From an uncultured Lachnobacterium sp. (GTDB lineage Bacteria > Bacillota > Clostridia > Lachnospirales > Lachnospiraceae), in NCBI GenBank assembly GCA_937889225.1, contig CALAST010000079.1, positions 68,575-132,574 of the forward strand: a stretch of 64,000 nt of DNA, given 5' to 3'. The position numbers and the translations under genes are program-made. The notes under the pieces are model-generated. The model saw nothing but the letters and a program-made list of their open reading frames with translations, was not told the DNA's origin and searched no databases. Shown here piece by piece: positions 36,372 through 46,419 of this stretch. Numbering within the stretch: position 1 is the stretch's first letter; every line of letters begins with the position of its first letter.

Positions 36372-38420
36372 TTAATATCTAATATCCAAACTAATTTTTA
36401 AGTTTTTCTCGGAATCACGTAATATCTTTACATTGGTTTTTAAGTTCTCCATTTCCACATAATTGAAACTGTATCCAAAGCAAACAACGTTCTGCGGATT
36501 GAAATTTCCTTCGTTATTGTATTTTTCAATCAAGGCTTTAATAGCTTCTTCCGTTAATCCTGGATGAATCAAATACAAATGATTAACACACCAATATGCT
36601 GTGTATCCTGCCATGTCAAGCATTTCACAGTTATTCACAAAACCATAATTATCGTGAACAAGCCAAGTTGTGAGAATAGTATTGGCACCAAATTCATCGT
36701 ATACCGTAGTATCTGTAATAAATCCGCTGTTGTCAAATTTCTCAATTTTATCTAGAGTTGTCTGGCTTACTTCATGCAATGTATAGTGCTTAAAACCAAG
36801 GTCAACAATAGTGTTAGGGTTTTCTTCACGTAGCTTTTTAGCAGCACGAATAATTCTTTCTTGACCAACTTCATCAAGAGAATGAGAACGTTCAACAGAA
36901 TCAAGAAAATCTAAAACTTTTTTTACCTTTGGCTTTTCATTTTTTGCCGCATTTTCATATTTTGTATCTAAATTTTCCGGTAGCTGAATTGCAATGATTT
37001 TTCTTGTACCATTATCCTCGCAATTTAGCGACATCAATGCTTCTGTAGAAGTCGCTGACCCTGAGAAAAAATCAACAAATAATGAATTGCTCATTCCACC
37101 TATTTGCATTACTTTTTTTATTAAATAGGATGGTTTTGGAAAATCGAAAGCATCTGACATTTCGTAAACACCTAATTCTTTAGAGCCTTGTTCCGTGATT
37201 ACACCTGTTTCTTCCCAAATATCATCTTCTTCATCAGCTAAATCTCCAATAATATTATCTTCATACCATATAGTTTTAGCTTTAAATGTACCCTTTCGAT
37301 ATTTTTCATATACACCGTATTCTCCAGTAGTTTTTAATTTTGCTACCACATCACTTTCCATAGAATTAGGGTTGGTGTTATTCAAAAACTTTGTTATTCC
37401 CCAACGCCAACAGCTTTCTTTTCCTTCGCTATTTAAAGGTAAAATCTCAACTGAAAACTCATCACTTGGTTCAAGAGAAACAGGGCAATATCCACATTCA
37501 TCAGTTTTATTAGGATTAGTATAAATAGGATAAAAAAGATTAGGACGATTAAAGCGACCAAACTTAGGGTTACGATTTCTTAATTCTCTATCTTCAAATT
37601 CTCCAATGGAATCTTCTTTATCAAAAGTTCCTGCACTTTTTGATAATTCATTTAATACAGAATCCTCGCTTTTAACATAAACCAAAATATACTCATGTGT
37701 CTTCGCTAATTGTTTATATGTCTGTCCTCTTTTGTTTGACTGAACAATAATACTCGCAACAAAATTATTTTCTCCAAATATATCATCGCATAACAATTTC
37801 AGGTTATCTTTTTCATTATCATCAATAGATATAAAGATCGTTCCTACTTTATTTAATAGGTCTCTTGCTAATTGTAAACGAGGATACATAAACATCAACC
37901 AAGCTGAATGAGAGGCACTACCTCGATTTGTTAAATCCAGAATATGCTGTGCCTGTTTTTCGTCAATACTTAACTTAGAAACTAAATCTGCAACCGTAAA
38001 ATTAAATTTATCATTATACACAAAACCATCTGTTCCTGTATTATAAGGTGGGTCTATATAAATACATTTTACCTGTCCTGCATAAGACTTTAATAAATGC
38101 TTCAAACCGTCAAGATTGTCTCCACTAATGTATATATTTTCGCTATTGACATTTTCTGGCAAACTGTTATGTACTTCGTCCGGAACAATGATGGTTTCAG
38201 TATCAAGTGAAGCAAGCATTTTAGCATAATTCTTTCCAAGGAATTTTAATTCATATCCCTCATGAGAAATATCAATCTTATCCTTTAAAAATTCTGAAAA
38301 TCTTACCATATCAAAAGAACCGTCAGCACGAAAGCAAGATGGAAAATTCTCACGTAAAATTGCCATTTCCTTTTGATTAGGAGTTACGGACTCATTTGCC
38401 GTCATAATATCTTTAATCAT
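36372..38420 (-). CDS. Type III DNA methyltransferase, Mod subunit
   Basis: A 682-residue adenine methyltransferase of the beta class. Motif IV DPPYNTG is at residues 123-129 and precedes motif I FVDFFSGSATS near 450. The long region between them holds the target-recognition domain. It modifies one strand of the target site and gives Res its specificity. The first gene of a two-gene operon, with its promoter in the 226-base gap to gerW. I see no simple repeat tract in the gene that would point to phase variation. Confidence 0.93.
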   Translation of the reverse strand: MIKDIMTANESVTPNQKEMAILRENFPSCFRADGSFDMVRFSEFLKDKIDISHEGYELKFLGKNYAKMLASLDTETIIVPDEVHNSLPENVNSENIYISGDNLDGLKHLLKSYAGQVKCIYIDPPYNTGTDGFVYNDKFNFTVADLVSKLSIDEKQAQHILDLTNRGSASHSAWLMFMYPRLQLARDLLNKVGTIFISIDDNEKDNLKLLCDDIFGENNFVASIIVQSNKRGQTYKQLAKTHEYILVYVKSEDSVLNELSKSAGTFDKEDSIGEFEDRELRNRNPKFGRFNRPNLFYPIYTNPNKTDECGYCPVSLEPSDEFSVEILPLNSEGKESCWRWGITKFLNNTNPNSMESDVVAKLKTTGEYGVYEKYRKGTFKAKTIWYEDNIIGDLADEEDDIWEETGVITEQGSKELGVYEMSDAFDFPKPSYLIKKVMQIGGMSNSLFVDFFSGSATSTEALMSLNCEDNGTRKIIAIQLPENLDTKYENAAKNEKPKVKKVLDFLDSVERSHSLDEVGQERIIRAAKKLREENPNTIVDLGFKHYTLHEVSQTTLDKIEKFDNSGFITDTTVYDEFGANTILTTWLVHDNYGFVNNCEMLDMAGYTAYWCVNHLYLIHPGLTEEAIKALIEKYNNEGNFNPQNVVCFGYSFNYVEMENLKTNVKILRDSEKNLKISLDIRY

Positions 38421-38529
38421 AATAGTCTTTTTCTCCTTTATAATCTTTCAATTCCCAGCCCATTCTTTATAAGCTGTTCTCGTATAAATATTTCTGTATA
38501 TACATCTCCATGCACCAAAACAGAAAAAA

Positions 38530-38568
38530 CGGCATAGCTGATATACAAGATTCCTATCAACTATGCCG
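38530..38568 (-). terminator. Rho-independent terminator of the gerW operon
   Basis: CGGCATAG pairs with CTATGCCG, extended by TGATA/TATCA, followed in the minus direction by a run of six T. It lies 80 bases after gerW and insulates the restriction operon. Confidence 0.85.
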
Positions 38569-38646
38569 ATTAGTTTTAAAGATATAAAATCGCTTACTGA
38601 AGATACCTTTCATTAGACATTTTTTGCCTAACCAAAAGAGTATCTT

Positions 38647-39030
38647 TTAATTTTCTTCTTTATCCTCTTTTTTCTTCGGCTCTAAAATATCATCTTCTTT
38701 TTTCATTCCGAACCTATCCATCAAATCCGGTACCATATCCAAAATCTTAGTTATTGCATCTTGATTTCGGATGTTTACAAGTCTGGTAGAACCATTTGAA
38801 ATTACTAAGACCGCACTTGGCGAAATTTTTCCACCCATACCGCCTCCACCATTGTTTTTCTTGTCATCTAAATAAGCTCCTGCACCTACTCCAAATGACA
38901 CATCGACTAATGGTAAAATAATTGTCTCACCTACTGTAATCGCCTCGCCTACAACTGTTTTTGTACTAACAACGCTATCCATTCCTTTAAATAAAGACTC
39001 TATTGTTGTATTTAATTTATCCTCAGCCAT
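38647..39030 (-). CDS. ytfJ: GerW/YtfJ-family sporulation protein
   Basis: A 127-residue protein with the family start AEDKLNTTIESLFKGMDSVV, a glycine run NNGGGGMGG and SPSAVLVI. Bacillus GerW is needed for germination response and spores carry it. The frame could begin at 39093, but the ATG at 39030 has GGAGGG six bases upstream. It follows the DUF2953 gene, the same pair as ytfI-ytfJ in Bacillus. This is the clearest sporulation marker in the window. Confidence 0.9.
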   Translation of the reverse strand: MAEDKLNTTIESLFKGMDSVVSTKTVVGEAITVGETIILPLVDVSFGVGAGAYLDDKKNNGGGGMGGKISPSAVLVISNGSTRLVNIRNQDAITKILDMVPDLMDRFGMKKEDDILEPKKKEDKEEN

Positions 39031-39085
39031 TTCTATCCCTCCTATACTGATTTTCAACATGCATGAATTTAAAATTTCTTCCCTT

Positions 39086-40345
39086 TTATCCATTCGATTC
39101 TTTTACGTTATTGATAAATTGTTTTATGACACGATACAATCTTCGACAGTTTTTGTCCAACAAAATACGAAGAACCATTCCTACCATTTTATATAAATAA
39201 ATTCTTCCTTTCGCATAAAATCTGCCTTCAAAATATGCTGATTCTGCTGCAAAATCAGGTCTTAAGCTCCATTCATTTTGATATATAAATGGAAACGCAC
39301 AAATAATGCCAAATACCTGTCCTGTCTTATCCGGAGAACCTATGGAAAATGTGCCATCTACGTTTGATTTTATCGGAAGAAAACTTTTCAATAGTGAAAT
39401 AATTTCATCTTTTATATGTTTCACAGCCGATTTATTACGTTCATCCGTGATAACTGTTTTAATTTCGCTCCATAGTTGCTTTATCTTATTTATAATGCCC
39501 TTAATTTTAGATATGATACCTTTGATTTTTTCGGTAAAGTTAATTTTTTCTTTATCTGATGTACTTGAATTTGATGTATTTTTGGCTTTCGTTTTTTCTT
39601 TTTTTGTTCTTTTTTTATGAAATTTTGATTTTTCTTTTCTGTTTACATCTTTAGAGGCACTACGCAAATCATCTTTTTGACTTTCGGATATGCTATCCAT
39701 ATTGGATTGCGATATTACATTTTCATGCTCTGATACATCAGATATATTTACATCCTTTATATCATTTTTAGGTTCTAATATATCAGATGTACTTACGTCC
39801 TCTATATCCTCTTCAGATTCTGTACTATCACTTTCTATATCTACGGAATCCTGCTGACAATTCACAGAAACTTCTGTTTCATTCTGCATCTTAGATATAT
39901 CATCTGTATCAGTATCTAACCTTTTTTCTTCTAATGTCGGCTTAGTTTCCGGCTTTTTCAATGATTTATCAAATGCTGTTTCCGTCTCATCATATTTACC
40001 ATCCAAATCAGTCTTTGCTTGTGCATGATTTTCATCTTGCTCTTTTTGAAACTCCTCATCTGATTCCATGTTCTGTTTAGGCTTAAGCTCATAAAAAAAT
40101 GGAATATTTTTCCAAAAAATACCTATTTTGGCAGAAATCAAATCATCTTCATACACCACTCTCGCCCGTATCAGATGAAACAGCCACGAAACTCTTGCTT
40201 TTGCATTTTTTTCACTATACATTTCCCCTTCTATGGTATAGCAAATGGGGTAAAACAGTATTATTAAAATTAAAACCAATACAATCCCAAGCAATACCAA
40301 AAGTGCAATCCCAATGAATTGCAAAATAGAAAGGACTATTTGCAT
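39086..40345 (-). CDS. DUF2953-domain membrane protein (YtfI-like)
   Basis: The protein is 419 residues. One strong membrane segment lies at about 8-35, followed by the beta-rich start of DUF2953. A long acidic, Ser/Glu/Asp-rich insert covers about 95-220, then a basic stretch with KKRTKKEKTKAK near 245. The C-terminal part has the typical FSIGSPDKTGQVFG. YtfI of Bacillus is shorter and lacks such an insert. The ATG at 40345 lies inside the upstream gene (10-base overlap) and has GGCGGAG before it. Function unknown; it pairs with gerW. Confidence 0.8.
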   Translation of the reverse strand: MQIVLSILQFIGIALLVLLGIVLVLILIILFYPICYTIEGEMYSEKNAKARVSWLFHLIRARVVYEDDLISAKIGIFWKNIPFFYELKPKQNMESDEEFQKEQDENHAQAKTDLDGKYDETETAFDKSLKKPETKPTLEEKRLDTDTDDISKMQNETEVSVNCQQDSVDIESDSTESEEDIEDVSTSDILEPKNDIKDVNISDVSEHENVISQSNMDSISESQKDDLRSASKDVNRKEKSKFHKKRTKKEKTKAKNTSNSSTSDKEKINFTEKIKGIISKIKGIINKIKQLWSEIKTVITDERNKSAVKHIKDEIISLLKSFLPIKSNVDGTFSIGSPDKTGQVFGIICAFPFIYQNEWSLRPDFAAESAYFEGRFYAKGRIYLYKMVGMVLRILLDKNCRRLYRVIKQFINNVKESNG

Positions 40346-40668
40346 AACTCCGCCCTCCATTCTGCCATCAAATACTCTCTTACATTAGTATTGCCCGTTT
40401 TTTGGTAAACTTCATCCACAATTCGCCTTGTGACTTCAAATGCCTCTCTTTTCCCCTCTGCCAATCCAATGACCCGAATCTGCTCTTTTGGATATCCGTT
40501 TTGCAGAAACTCTCGTGCAGGCAGAATATCCAAAAGATTCTGCGGATTGGATGCAAGTGCAATTACATATACATTTGGTGTAAGTTCTCTGTTTTTTATT
40601 TTCAATACGGTCTGCTTATACTTAGGAGCGATTTTCTCTCCCAAAAATAAGTTATAATACCACTTCAT
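40336..40668 (-). CDS. Conserved hypothetical protein, 110 residues
   Basis: A compact protein with an alpha/beta pattern and the stretch YVIALASNPQNLLDILP. The ATG at 40668 has GAGG five bases upstream. It lies seven bases after the NUDIX gene and overlaps the DUF2953 gene by 10 bases, so it belongs to the operon NUDIX-hypothetical-DUF2953-gerW. No known domain is evident to me. Confidence 0.65.
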   Translation of the reverse strand: MKWYYNLFLGEKIAPKYKQTVLKIKNRELTPNVYVIALASNPQNLLDILPAREFLQNGYPKEQIRVIGLAEGKREAFEVTRRIVDEVYQKTGNTNVREYLMAEWRAELCK

Positions 40669-40675
40669 GTACACC

Positions 40676-41131
40676 TCACCAATAATATTTATGAGTTCCC
40701 CAGAGGTTACTCTTTTTTAAGTCCAAATATTCATTATATGCTTTTTCCAAAATCTGTTTTTCATTGGAAAATTTCAATAAATGATAGGCCTCATGGTACT
40801 TATAATAACCGGAGTCCACAAAATATTCTTCTCTTTGCGGTTTGCTATAATAACTCTCCCCCATCATAAGATACCAATGCACTTCTTTCTCAACAGTATC
40901 TTCCGGTACTGTAAATGTGTACTGACTTTTTCCGATATAGCGGATAATGGTTGCTCTGGCACCCGTTTCCTCTTTTACTTCACGGATTGCCGTATCCTTG
41001 TATTCTTCCCCTGGTTCTACTGTGCCTTTTGGGAGAACCCAGCCTTCGTATTTGTTCTTATAGTTTTTGTATAAGAGCAATACTTTACCACGATAAATTA
41101 CCACACCGCCACAACTCGTTGCCTCGATCAT
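40676..41131 (-). CDS. NUDIX hydrolase
   Basis: The 151-residue protein has the full Nudix box, with GTVEPGEEYKDTAIREVKEE followed by TG. It hydrolyses nucleoside diphosphates linked to another group, and the short length and PKG motif before the box resemble Ap4A hydrolases. GGAGGG precedes the ATG. It is the first gene of the operon that ends with gerW. Confidence 0.9.
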   Translation of the reverse strand: MIEATSCGGVVIYRGKVLLLYKNYKNKYEGWVLPKGTVEPGEEYKDTAIREVKEETGARATIIRYIGKSQYTFTVPEDTVEKEVHWYLMMGESYYSKPQREEYFVDSGYYKYHEAYHLLKFSNEKQILEKAYNEYLDLKKSNLWGTHKYYW

Positions 41132-41189
41132 ATTGCAATCCCTCCTACGTGTTGGTGTATTTTGTTACTGTTTACTCCGTTCTGGTAAC

Positions 41190-41235
41190 AAGTAAAAATC
41201 CATGTAAAATTTGCTTCGCAAATGGATTTTTACTT
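41190..41235 (-). terminator. Long hairpin after the SEDS-PBP gene
   Basis: AAGTAAAAATCCAT pairs perfectly with ATGGATTTTTACTT over 14 bases, and inside the loop TTTGC pairs with GCAAA. It lies about 160 bases after the stop at 41397 and before the NUDIX operon. It could end the upstream unit, although its T-run is inside the stem. The rest of the 265-base gap (41132-41396) shows no gene. Confidence 0.5.
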
Positions 41236-41396
41236 GCATCATTCAAGTTTTCATACGTACAGTAACTGTATTTCCATAAACTACATTCAGTATAACCTTT
41301 TTCCCATTTATATGCAATAAATTTATTACACAAAAAGCATACATTATAAACGTCTGAAATCACATTTTCAGTAATTGAAAAATATTGCTCAACGCA

Positions 41397-44117
41397 CTAA
41401 TTAGATTGAGAAAAATAACAATTAAACACCTTCTTGGCAATTGGTACAGCATACTTGCTTCCATTTCCCGAATCTTCCACAACAACTGCAATGGCAATCT
41501 CTTTCCCTTCATATTCCGCATAGCCTACAAACCATGCATTAGTCTTATCTAAATCACTTGTGGTCTGAGCCGTTCCGGTTTTTCCATATGTGGTATATTT
41601 ATCCGATAAAAGGGACGATGCGGTTCCATCTTCCACAGTTGCACGCATAAATTGTGCAAGCAGCTTTGTTTCTTCTGTTGTAAGCAATGTTTTATATTCC
41701 TTTGCTTCTGTTTCCTCTACTAAAATGCCCTTATAGTTTTCGCTGTAATCCACAAGTGTTGGACGCATTGCAATTCCATCATTTGCAATTGCACCTGCTA
41801 CCATAGCCATATGAAGCGGAGAAACCAAGGTCTTTCCCTGTCCAATTGCAGTATCCATTTTTAATGCAGTTGTGTCTTTGTTGGAAATTGCAAAACTGCT
41901 GATGGAAGATTCAAATGCAATCGGAAGTGCCTGATTAAACATTAATGTATCACATACCTCGTTAAATGTTTTCTCACTTATGGACGAAATTAAATTTGCA
42001 TAAGAAGTATTGCAGGAATTTGCAAATGTTTCTTCTAATGTCTGCACACCATGGCGTTTATTGGATGCACAATGAATCGTTTTGCCGTCAATCGTAATCT
42101 CGCCTTTGCATTCATATGTATAATCTGCATAATCCGGATTGTCCTTAATATATGCAAGCGTGGTAAAAATCTTAAATACAGAGCCGGGTGTATATTGCCC
42201 CTGTGTCGCTCTGTTATAAAGAGCAGAGCCTTCCTGAAGTTTTTCCCAATCCTTAGCAATCGTATTCGGGTTGTAATCCGGTTTGGAAACCATCGCAAGG
42301 ATTTCCCCCGTCTGCGGGTCCAATGCCACAACTGCTCCATCGTATTTACCTAACGCATCATATGCCGTTTTTTGCATGTCATAGCGGATAGTTGTAATTA
42401 CATTGTCACCAATCGCTTTTTCTTCCGTAAATTGACAAATAAGCTGCTCTACGAAAAACGTATGAGAACGAAGCAACGTGAAATTTAATTGTTTCTCAAG
42501 CCCTGTTCTTCCACCTTGCGTATAGCCTGTCACATGTGCAAACATTTTTCCATATGGATATGTTCTTGTTTCATTTCCGTCTTCATCTGTTACGGTCTCT
42601 GCAATCACATATCCGTCTGACGTAAGAATTTGCCCTTTTACCACATCTTTTTCAAACAATGTCTGAAGCCCATTATATGGATTATTAATAAAGTCCTCAC
42701 TCGCAAATCCTACAAAGTAAACAAAATACCCTATCATCAGCACAAAAATTGCGGTAAAAATATATGTAACAACTGTAAATTCTTTATTATTCTGTTTCTT
42801 TTTGGAAGTATTCTGGGCATTTGCTTTACGCATATAAAGCCCTTGCACAATCCCAAATATAACCAAAGTCGACAACATGGAACTTCCGCCATAACTTACC
42901 AAAGGAAGTGTGACTCCTGTAGATGGAATAAACTTAATTGCCCCACCAATCGTTAAAATAACCTGCATCGCATATAATGTTGCAAGCCCTACTGCCACCA
43001 GCTTATAGAAACGGTCCTTCATCTGAATGGAGATATTCACAATCATAATAAAGCAGCTTAAACAAAGTAAAATCAAGCAGATTGCAAAAATTGCCCCCAA
43101 TTCTTCTGATACAGCCGAGAAAATAAAGTCTTTTTCCACAACCGGTATTTTATTTGGCAGCCCCTGTCCTAAGCCAAGACCAAACCAACTGCCTGTACCG
43201 ATTCCAAATAGTGATTGGCAAATCTGATACCCTTGATTGTCAATATCCGCAAGCGGGTTCAGCCAAACAAATACACGCGTTCTGACATGAGAAAACAAGA
43301 AATACCCTGCTACACATGCCAAAGAAATGCCGACTGTTCCTGCAATCAGATATTCTTTTCTGCGAGATGCAACATAAATCATAATTAAATATGCCATAAA
43401 ATACAGCAATGCTCCGCCTAAGTCCTTAGAAGCCACCAACAATAACACAAATACCGCTGATAACACACTCGTCAGCAATACTCTTTTAAAATCTGCCTTT
43501 TTATAAAGCATTGAGGCAATAAAAAAGACAAAAATTATTTTTACAAACTCAGAAGGCTGAAAAGAAAGACCTGCAATCGAAATCGTTAGCTTCGCTCCGT
43601 AGCTTGTAGAGCCCATAACCGTTACAACTGCTAAAGCTACTACACCAAGCACAAAATATGCTACCGAGAAGTTACGAAACATCGAGCCTTTTTGTAAAAA
43701 TAAGGGAATAATCAACATGGCAAGCCCGCCTGCCAATACAAAAACGAATTGGCGGAATGCATATGTAAACGACAGCCTTGTAAGCATAATAAATCCGATT
43801 ACAAGAAGCATGCACATATTGTTAATTAACAGAATCGACGGATTTTTATACATATAATGATAAAACATAAAAATTCCGCTAATCAACATGACCTGCATCA
43901 AATAAAAGCCTACTAACTGCACATCATGCTGCTGCAAATAAAGGCATAAAAAACCAATTGCATGAATTCCATACAGCATCACTTTCTGAAGCCGATAGAT
44001 GCTTTTTTGTTCAAGTTCTTCATTTCCATATCGGAACACATGAAAACATTCAAATGTGTAAATCAAAAACATGAACATCATCAAATATTTTGAACCTTGT
44101 ATTACAATTGAAGTCAT
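41397..44117 (-). CDS. SEDS glycosyltransferase fused to a class B penicillin-binding protein
   Basis: One 906-residue protein holds both halves of a peptidoglycan synthase. Residues 1-430 are a SEDS (FtsW/RodA) domain with about ten helices, FQPSEFVKI (186-194), the catalytic Asp232 in SKDLGGALLY and SEELGAIFAI. A further helix at about 449-470 leads to the transpeptidase, with SxxK at Ser646-Lys649, SCN at 701-703 and KTGTAQT at 846-852. All active-site residues are present. In most bacteria these are two genes (ftsW/ftsI or rodA/pbp2). The start is four bases after the U32 gene stop, with GAGGAG in that gene's end. No frame break is seen between the halves. Confidence 0.95.
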   Translation of the reverse strand: MTSIVIQGSKYLMMFMFLIYTFECFHVFRYGNEELEQKSIYRLQKVMLYGIHAIGFLCLYLQQHDVQLVGFYLMQVMLISGIFMFYHYMYKNPSILLINNMCMLLVIGFIMLTRLSFTYAFRQFVFVLAGGLAMLIIPLFLQKGSMFRNFSVAYFVLGVVALAVVTVMGSTSYGAKLTISIAGLSFQPSEFVKIIFVFFIASMLYKKADFKRVLLTSVLSAVFVLLLVASKDLGGALLYFMAYLIMIYVASRRKEYLIAGTVGISLACVAGYFLFSHVRTRVFVWLNPLADIDNQGYQICQSLFGIGTGSWFGLGLGQGLPNKIPVVEKDFIFSAVSEELGAIFAICLILLCLSCFIMIVNISIQMKDRFYKLVAVGLATLYAMQVILTIGGAIKFIPSTGVTLPLVSYGGSSMLSTLVIFGIVQGLYMRKANAQNTSKKKQNNKEFTVVTYIFTAIFVLMIGYFVYFVGFASEDFINNPYNGLQTLFEKDVVKGQILTSDGYVIAETVTDEDGNETRTYPYGKMFAHVTGYTQGGRTGLEKQLNFTLLRSHTFFVEQLICQFTEEKAIGDNVITTIRYDMQKTAYDALGKYDGAVVALDPQTGEILAMVSKPDYNPNTIAKDWEKLQEGSALYNRATQGQYTPGSVFKIFTTLAYIKDNPDYADYTYECKGEITIDGKTIHCASNKRHGVQTLEETFANSCNTSYANLISSISEKTFNEVCDTLMFNQALPIAFESSISSFAISNKDTTALKMDTAIGQGKTLVSPLHMAMVAGAIANDGIAMRPTLVDYSENYKGILVEETEAKEYKTLLTTEETKLLAQFMRATVEDGTASSLLSDKYTTYGKTGTAQTTSDLDKTNAWFVGYAEYEGKEIAIAVVVEDSGNGSKYAVPIAKKVFNCYFSQSN

Positions 44118-44121
44118 AAAA

Positions 44122-46284
44122 CTATTCTACTCCTCTTTTATAATGTCCTGCAGTACAGGAGGAAATCTGCATACTTTTTCCTTCTAAAAAGTCTATGATA
44201 TGTTCCGTTTCTTTTTCCGTTTCAATCGTAAAATCCAGACGAAAAAATGATATCTGCATCCCTTTTAGTGCCTCTTGTTCTTTTATCAAAGAAACCGGAA
44301 CGGAATTATAAACGACATTATAACAATCATTGCAGTAATTTTTTACCGGAAAAAGCACTTGGTAACGGTCTTTCAGATACGTAATCTGTGCTTTTTTGTC
44401 ACAAGCTCTCGTATTTTTATGAACACAGCCGGCTGTTGTCATAAGCGGATAATGCCCGTAAATAACCATTTCGCTGTTTTGATTATCCCTATGGCGAATT
44501 TCTTTTTTGTTTAATTCCAATGGAACGGTATCCCTTACAATTCCAAACTCCGCAAATGCCTTTTTTGCATCATTGTTATACGTATAAAGTGTATGGTCAA
44601 TTACCATATCCGCTTTCGCAAAATGCTCTTTTACAAAACCAATACTTTCATAATTACGAACTACAAAACCATCCAATCCAAGCGTTTTTAGTGCTTCTGC
44701 TTTCTCCTTATAAAAGTCTGCTGTTCTTTTACGGAAAATTGCCGGCAATTTCAAATACAATGCTTTCTTTGCTTTATGAGCAGACAAAATGTCCTTTTCC
44801 AATTCCAAAATCAAGCTTTCTTTTGTATACATTTGAGCATCCGCATAAATGATGCTTATTTTTTCACATTTTAGAAGAACATGAAATTGCTCTTTTGTTT
44901 CACAAGAGGCAATGTATACTAAATTCTCTTGTCTTTTCACATGCATTTCAAGATTTTGCATTCTTCGTTGATTTTGTATATCTGCGATATCACCCAAACT
45001 TCGTCTAAATCCCTGTAACAACTGCTGCTCTAACTGTGCCAACGCATCTCTCCTTAACTGGTTCAATACGCCATTTGGCACAAAAATATCTGCATCCATA
45101 TCGATATGCAATGACTCAAACACAAATGGCGAATCCCCCGTCTTTTTCATGCGTTTTTCTACATCTTCCCGCAATAACGGCTTATTTTTTGCCTCAGCAA
45201 CTTCTTCCCCGGAAACGTATGCACAAACATCTTTATAAAATACGGTAAGTGCAAGCGGTTGTCCTTTTATGGCAAATAATTCTCCTTGTATTGGCAATCG
45301 GCTTTTTACTCCTGTGAAACGTGCTTCTATACTTTGATGAAGCGATTCATTCGATTTCTCATAGGAAGGCTTGTCAAAAGTAATCATGCTCTTATCGTTT
45401 TGTTCTTCAAAGTAAGTACTTGTAAAGCCACAGCGATTTCCCAATTCATACAAATGTTTCCTATCTTGCTCTGAAACCTGCTGTTCCAAATCAATGTATT
45501 TGCGATAAAATGATACCACGCCTGCTGCATACGAAACCTGTTTCATACGACCTTCAATCTTTAACGAATATACCCCTGCATCACGAAGCTGTTTTAAATA
45601 GTCAATTCCACATAAATCCTTTAAACTCAGCACATAGGATTCCTTTTTATACTCTTTTTTCGCCTCATCTAAAACTGCATACGGCAAACGGCATGGTTGA
45701 GCACAACGTCCTCTGTTTCCGCTTCTTCCCCCTAAGATGCTACTAAACAGACATTGGCCGGAATAAGAATAACATAATGCCCCATGAATAAAGGCTTCCA
45801 ATTCCACACCTGTTTTTTCCCTTATTTCTTTCATCTCCGAAATAGACAACTCACGAGCAAGCACAATGCGTTCTGCACCTAACTCTTTTAATAACTTAGC
45901 CCCTTCTACGCCTGTAACAGTCATCTGTGTACTTGTATGAATCGGCAGATTTGGAAAATGCTTTTTCAAAAAAGAAATTGCTCCCAAATCCTGTACAATA
46001 ACCGCATCTAAACCTCTTTCATAATAGGGAAGCAAATATTCATATAATTCTTGTCCTATTTCTTTATTTTTTAATAGCGTATTGACGGTCAAAAATAACT
46101 TTTTCCCTCTTAAATGTACATAATCAATTGCCTCTAACAATTCTTCCTCTGTAAAATTATTTGCGTAGGCTCTTGCACCAAAACGGCTTCCACCTACATA
46201 AACGGCATCTGCTCCTGCCTCGATTACTGCTTTTAATATTTCAAAATAACCTGCCGGAGCAAGCAACTCAAAATTTTGCTTCAT
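44122..46284 (-). CDS. U32-family peptidase (collagenase-like)
   Basis: A 720-residue protein. The U32 core covers about 1-320 with ELLAPAGYFEILKAVIEAGA, the HTSTQMTV region and the cysteine-rich signature FIHGALCYSYSGQCLFSS followed by CAQPC. A C-terminal DUF3656-like region follows. Some members are peptidases, while others (RlhA, TrhP) make hydroxylated RNA bases, so the substrate is open. It lies upstream of the SEDS-PBP gene with a four-base gap. AGGAT is the RBS. Confidence 0.9.
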   Translation of the reverse strand: MKQNFELLAPAGYFEILKAVIEAGADAVYVGGSRFGARAYANNFTEEELLEAIDYVHLRGKKLFLTVNTLLKNKEIGQELYEYLLPYYERGLDAVIVQDLGAISFLKKHFPNLPIHTSTQMTVTGVEGAKLLKELGAERIVLARELSISEMKEIREKTGVELEAFIHGALCYSYSGQCLFSSILGGRSGNRGRCAQPCRLPYAVLDEAKKEYKKESYVLSLKDLCGIDYLKQLRDAGVYSLKIEGRMKQVSYAAGVVSFYRKYIDLEQQVSEQDRKHLYELGNRCGFTSTYFEEQNDKSMITFDKPSYEKSNESLHQSIEARFTGVKSRLPIQGELFAIKGQPLALTVFYKDVCAYVSGEEVAEAKNKPLLREDVEKRMKKTGDSPFVFESLHIDMDADIFVPNGVLNQLRRDALAQLEQQLLQGFRRSLGDIADIQNQRRMQNLEMHVKRQENLVYIASCETKEQFHVLLKCEKISIIYADAQMYTKESLILELEKDILSAHKAKKALYLKLPAIFRKRTADFYKEKAEALKTLGLDGFVVRNYESIGFVKEHFAKADMVIDHTLYTYNNDAKKAFAEFGIVRDTVPLELNKKEIRHRDNQNSEMVIYGHYPLMTTAGCVHKNTRACDKKAQITYLKDRYQVLFPVKNYCNDCYNVVYNSVPVSLIKEQEALKGMQISFFRLDFTIETEKETEHIIDFLEGKSMQISSCTAGHYKRGVE

Positions 46285-46382
46285 CTTACTATCCTGCTTT
46301 CTATAATAATTACAAAATCTCCAACCACACTACTGAGTATTCCATCATGTATAACATCCATAATCGTACAATTATAACAAAT

Positions 46383-46409
46383 AAGGGACAGATGTTTCTT
46401 CCGTCCCTT
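46383..46409 (-). terminator. Terminator of zapA
   Basis: AAGGGAC and GTCCCTT pair around a 13-base loop, followed by ATTTGTT on the minus strand. Confidence 0.65.
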
Positions 46410-46419
46410 TATTAATACC

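Noticed and set aside
41172..41363. A 63-residue minus-strand ORF after the SEDS-PBP gene
   Set aside because: It runs through a perfect 14-base hairpin and has no RBS.
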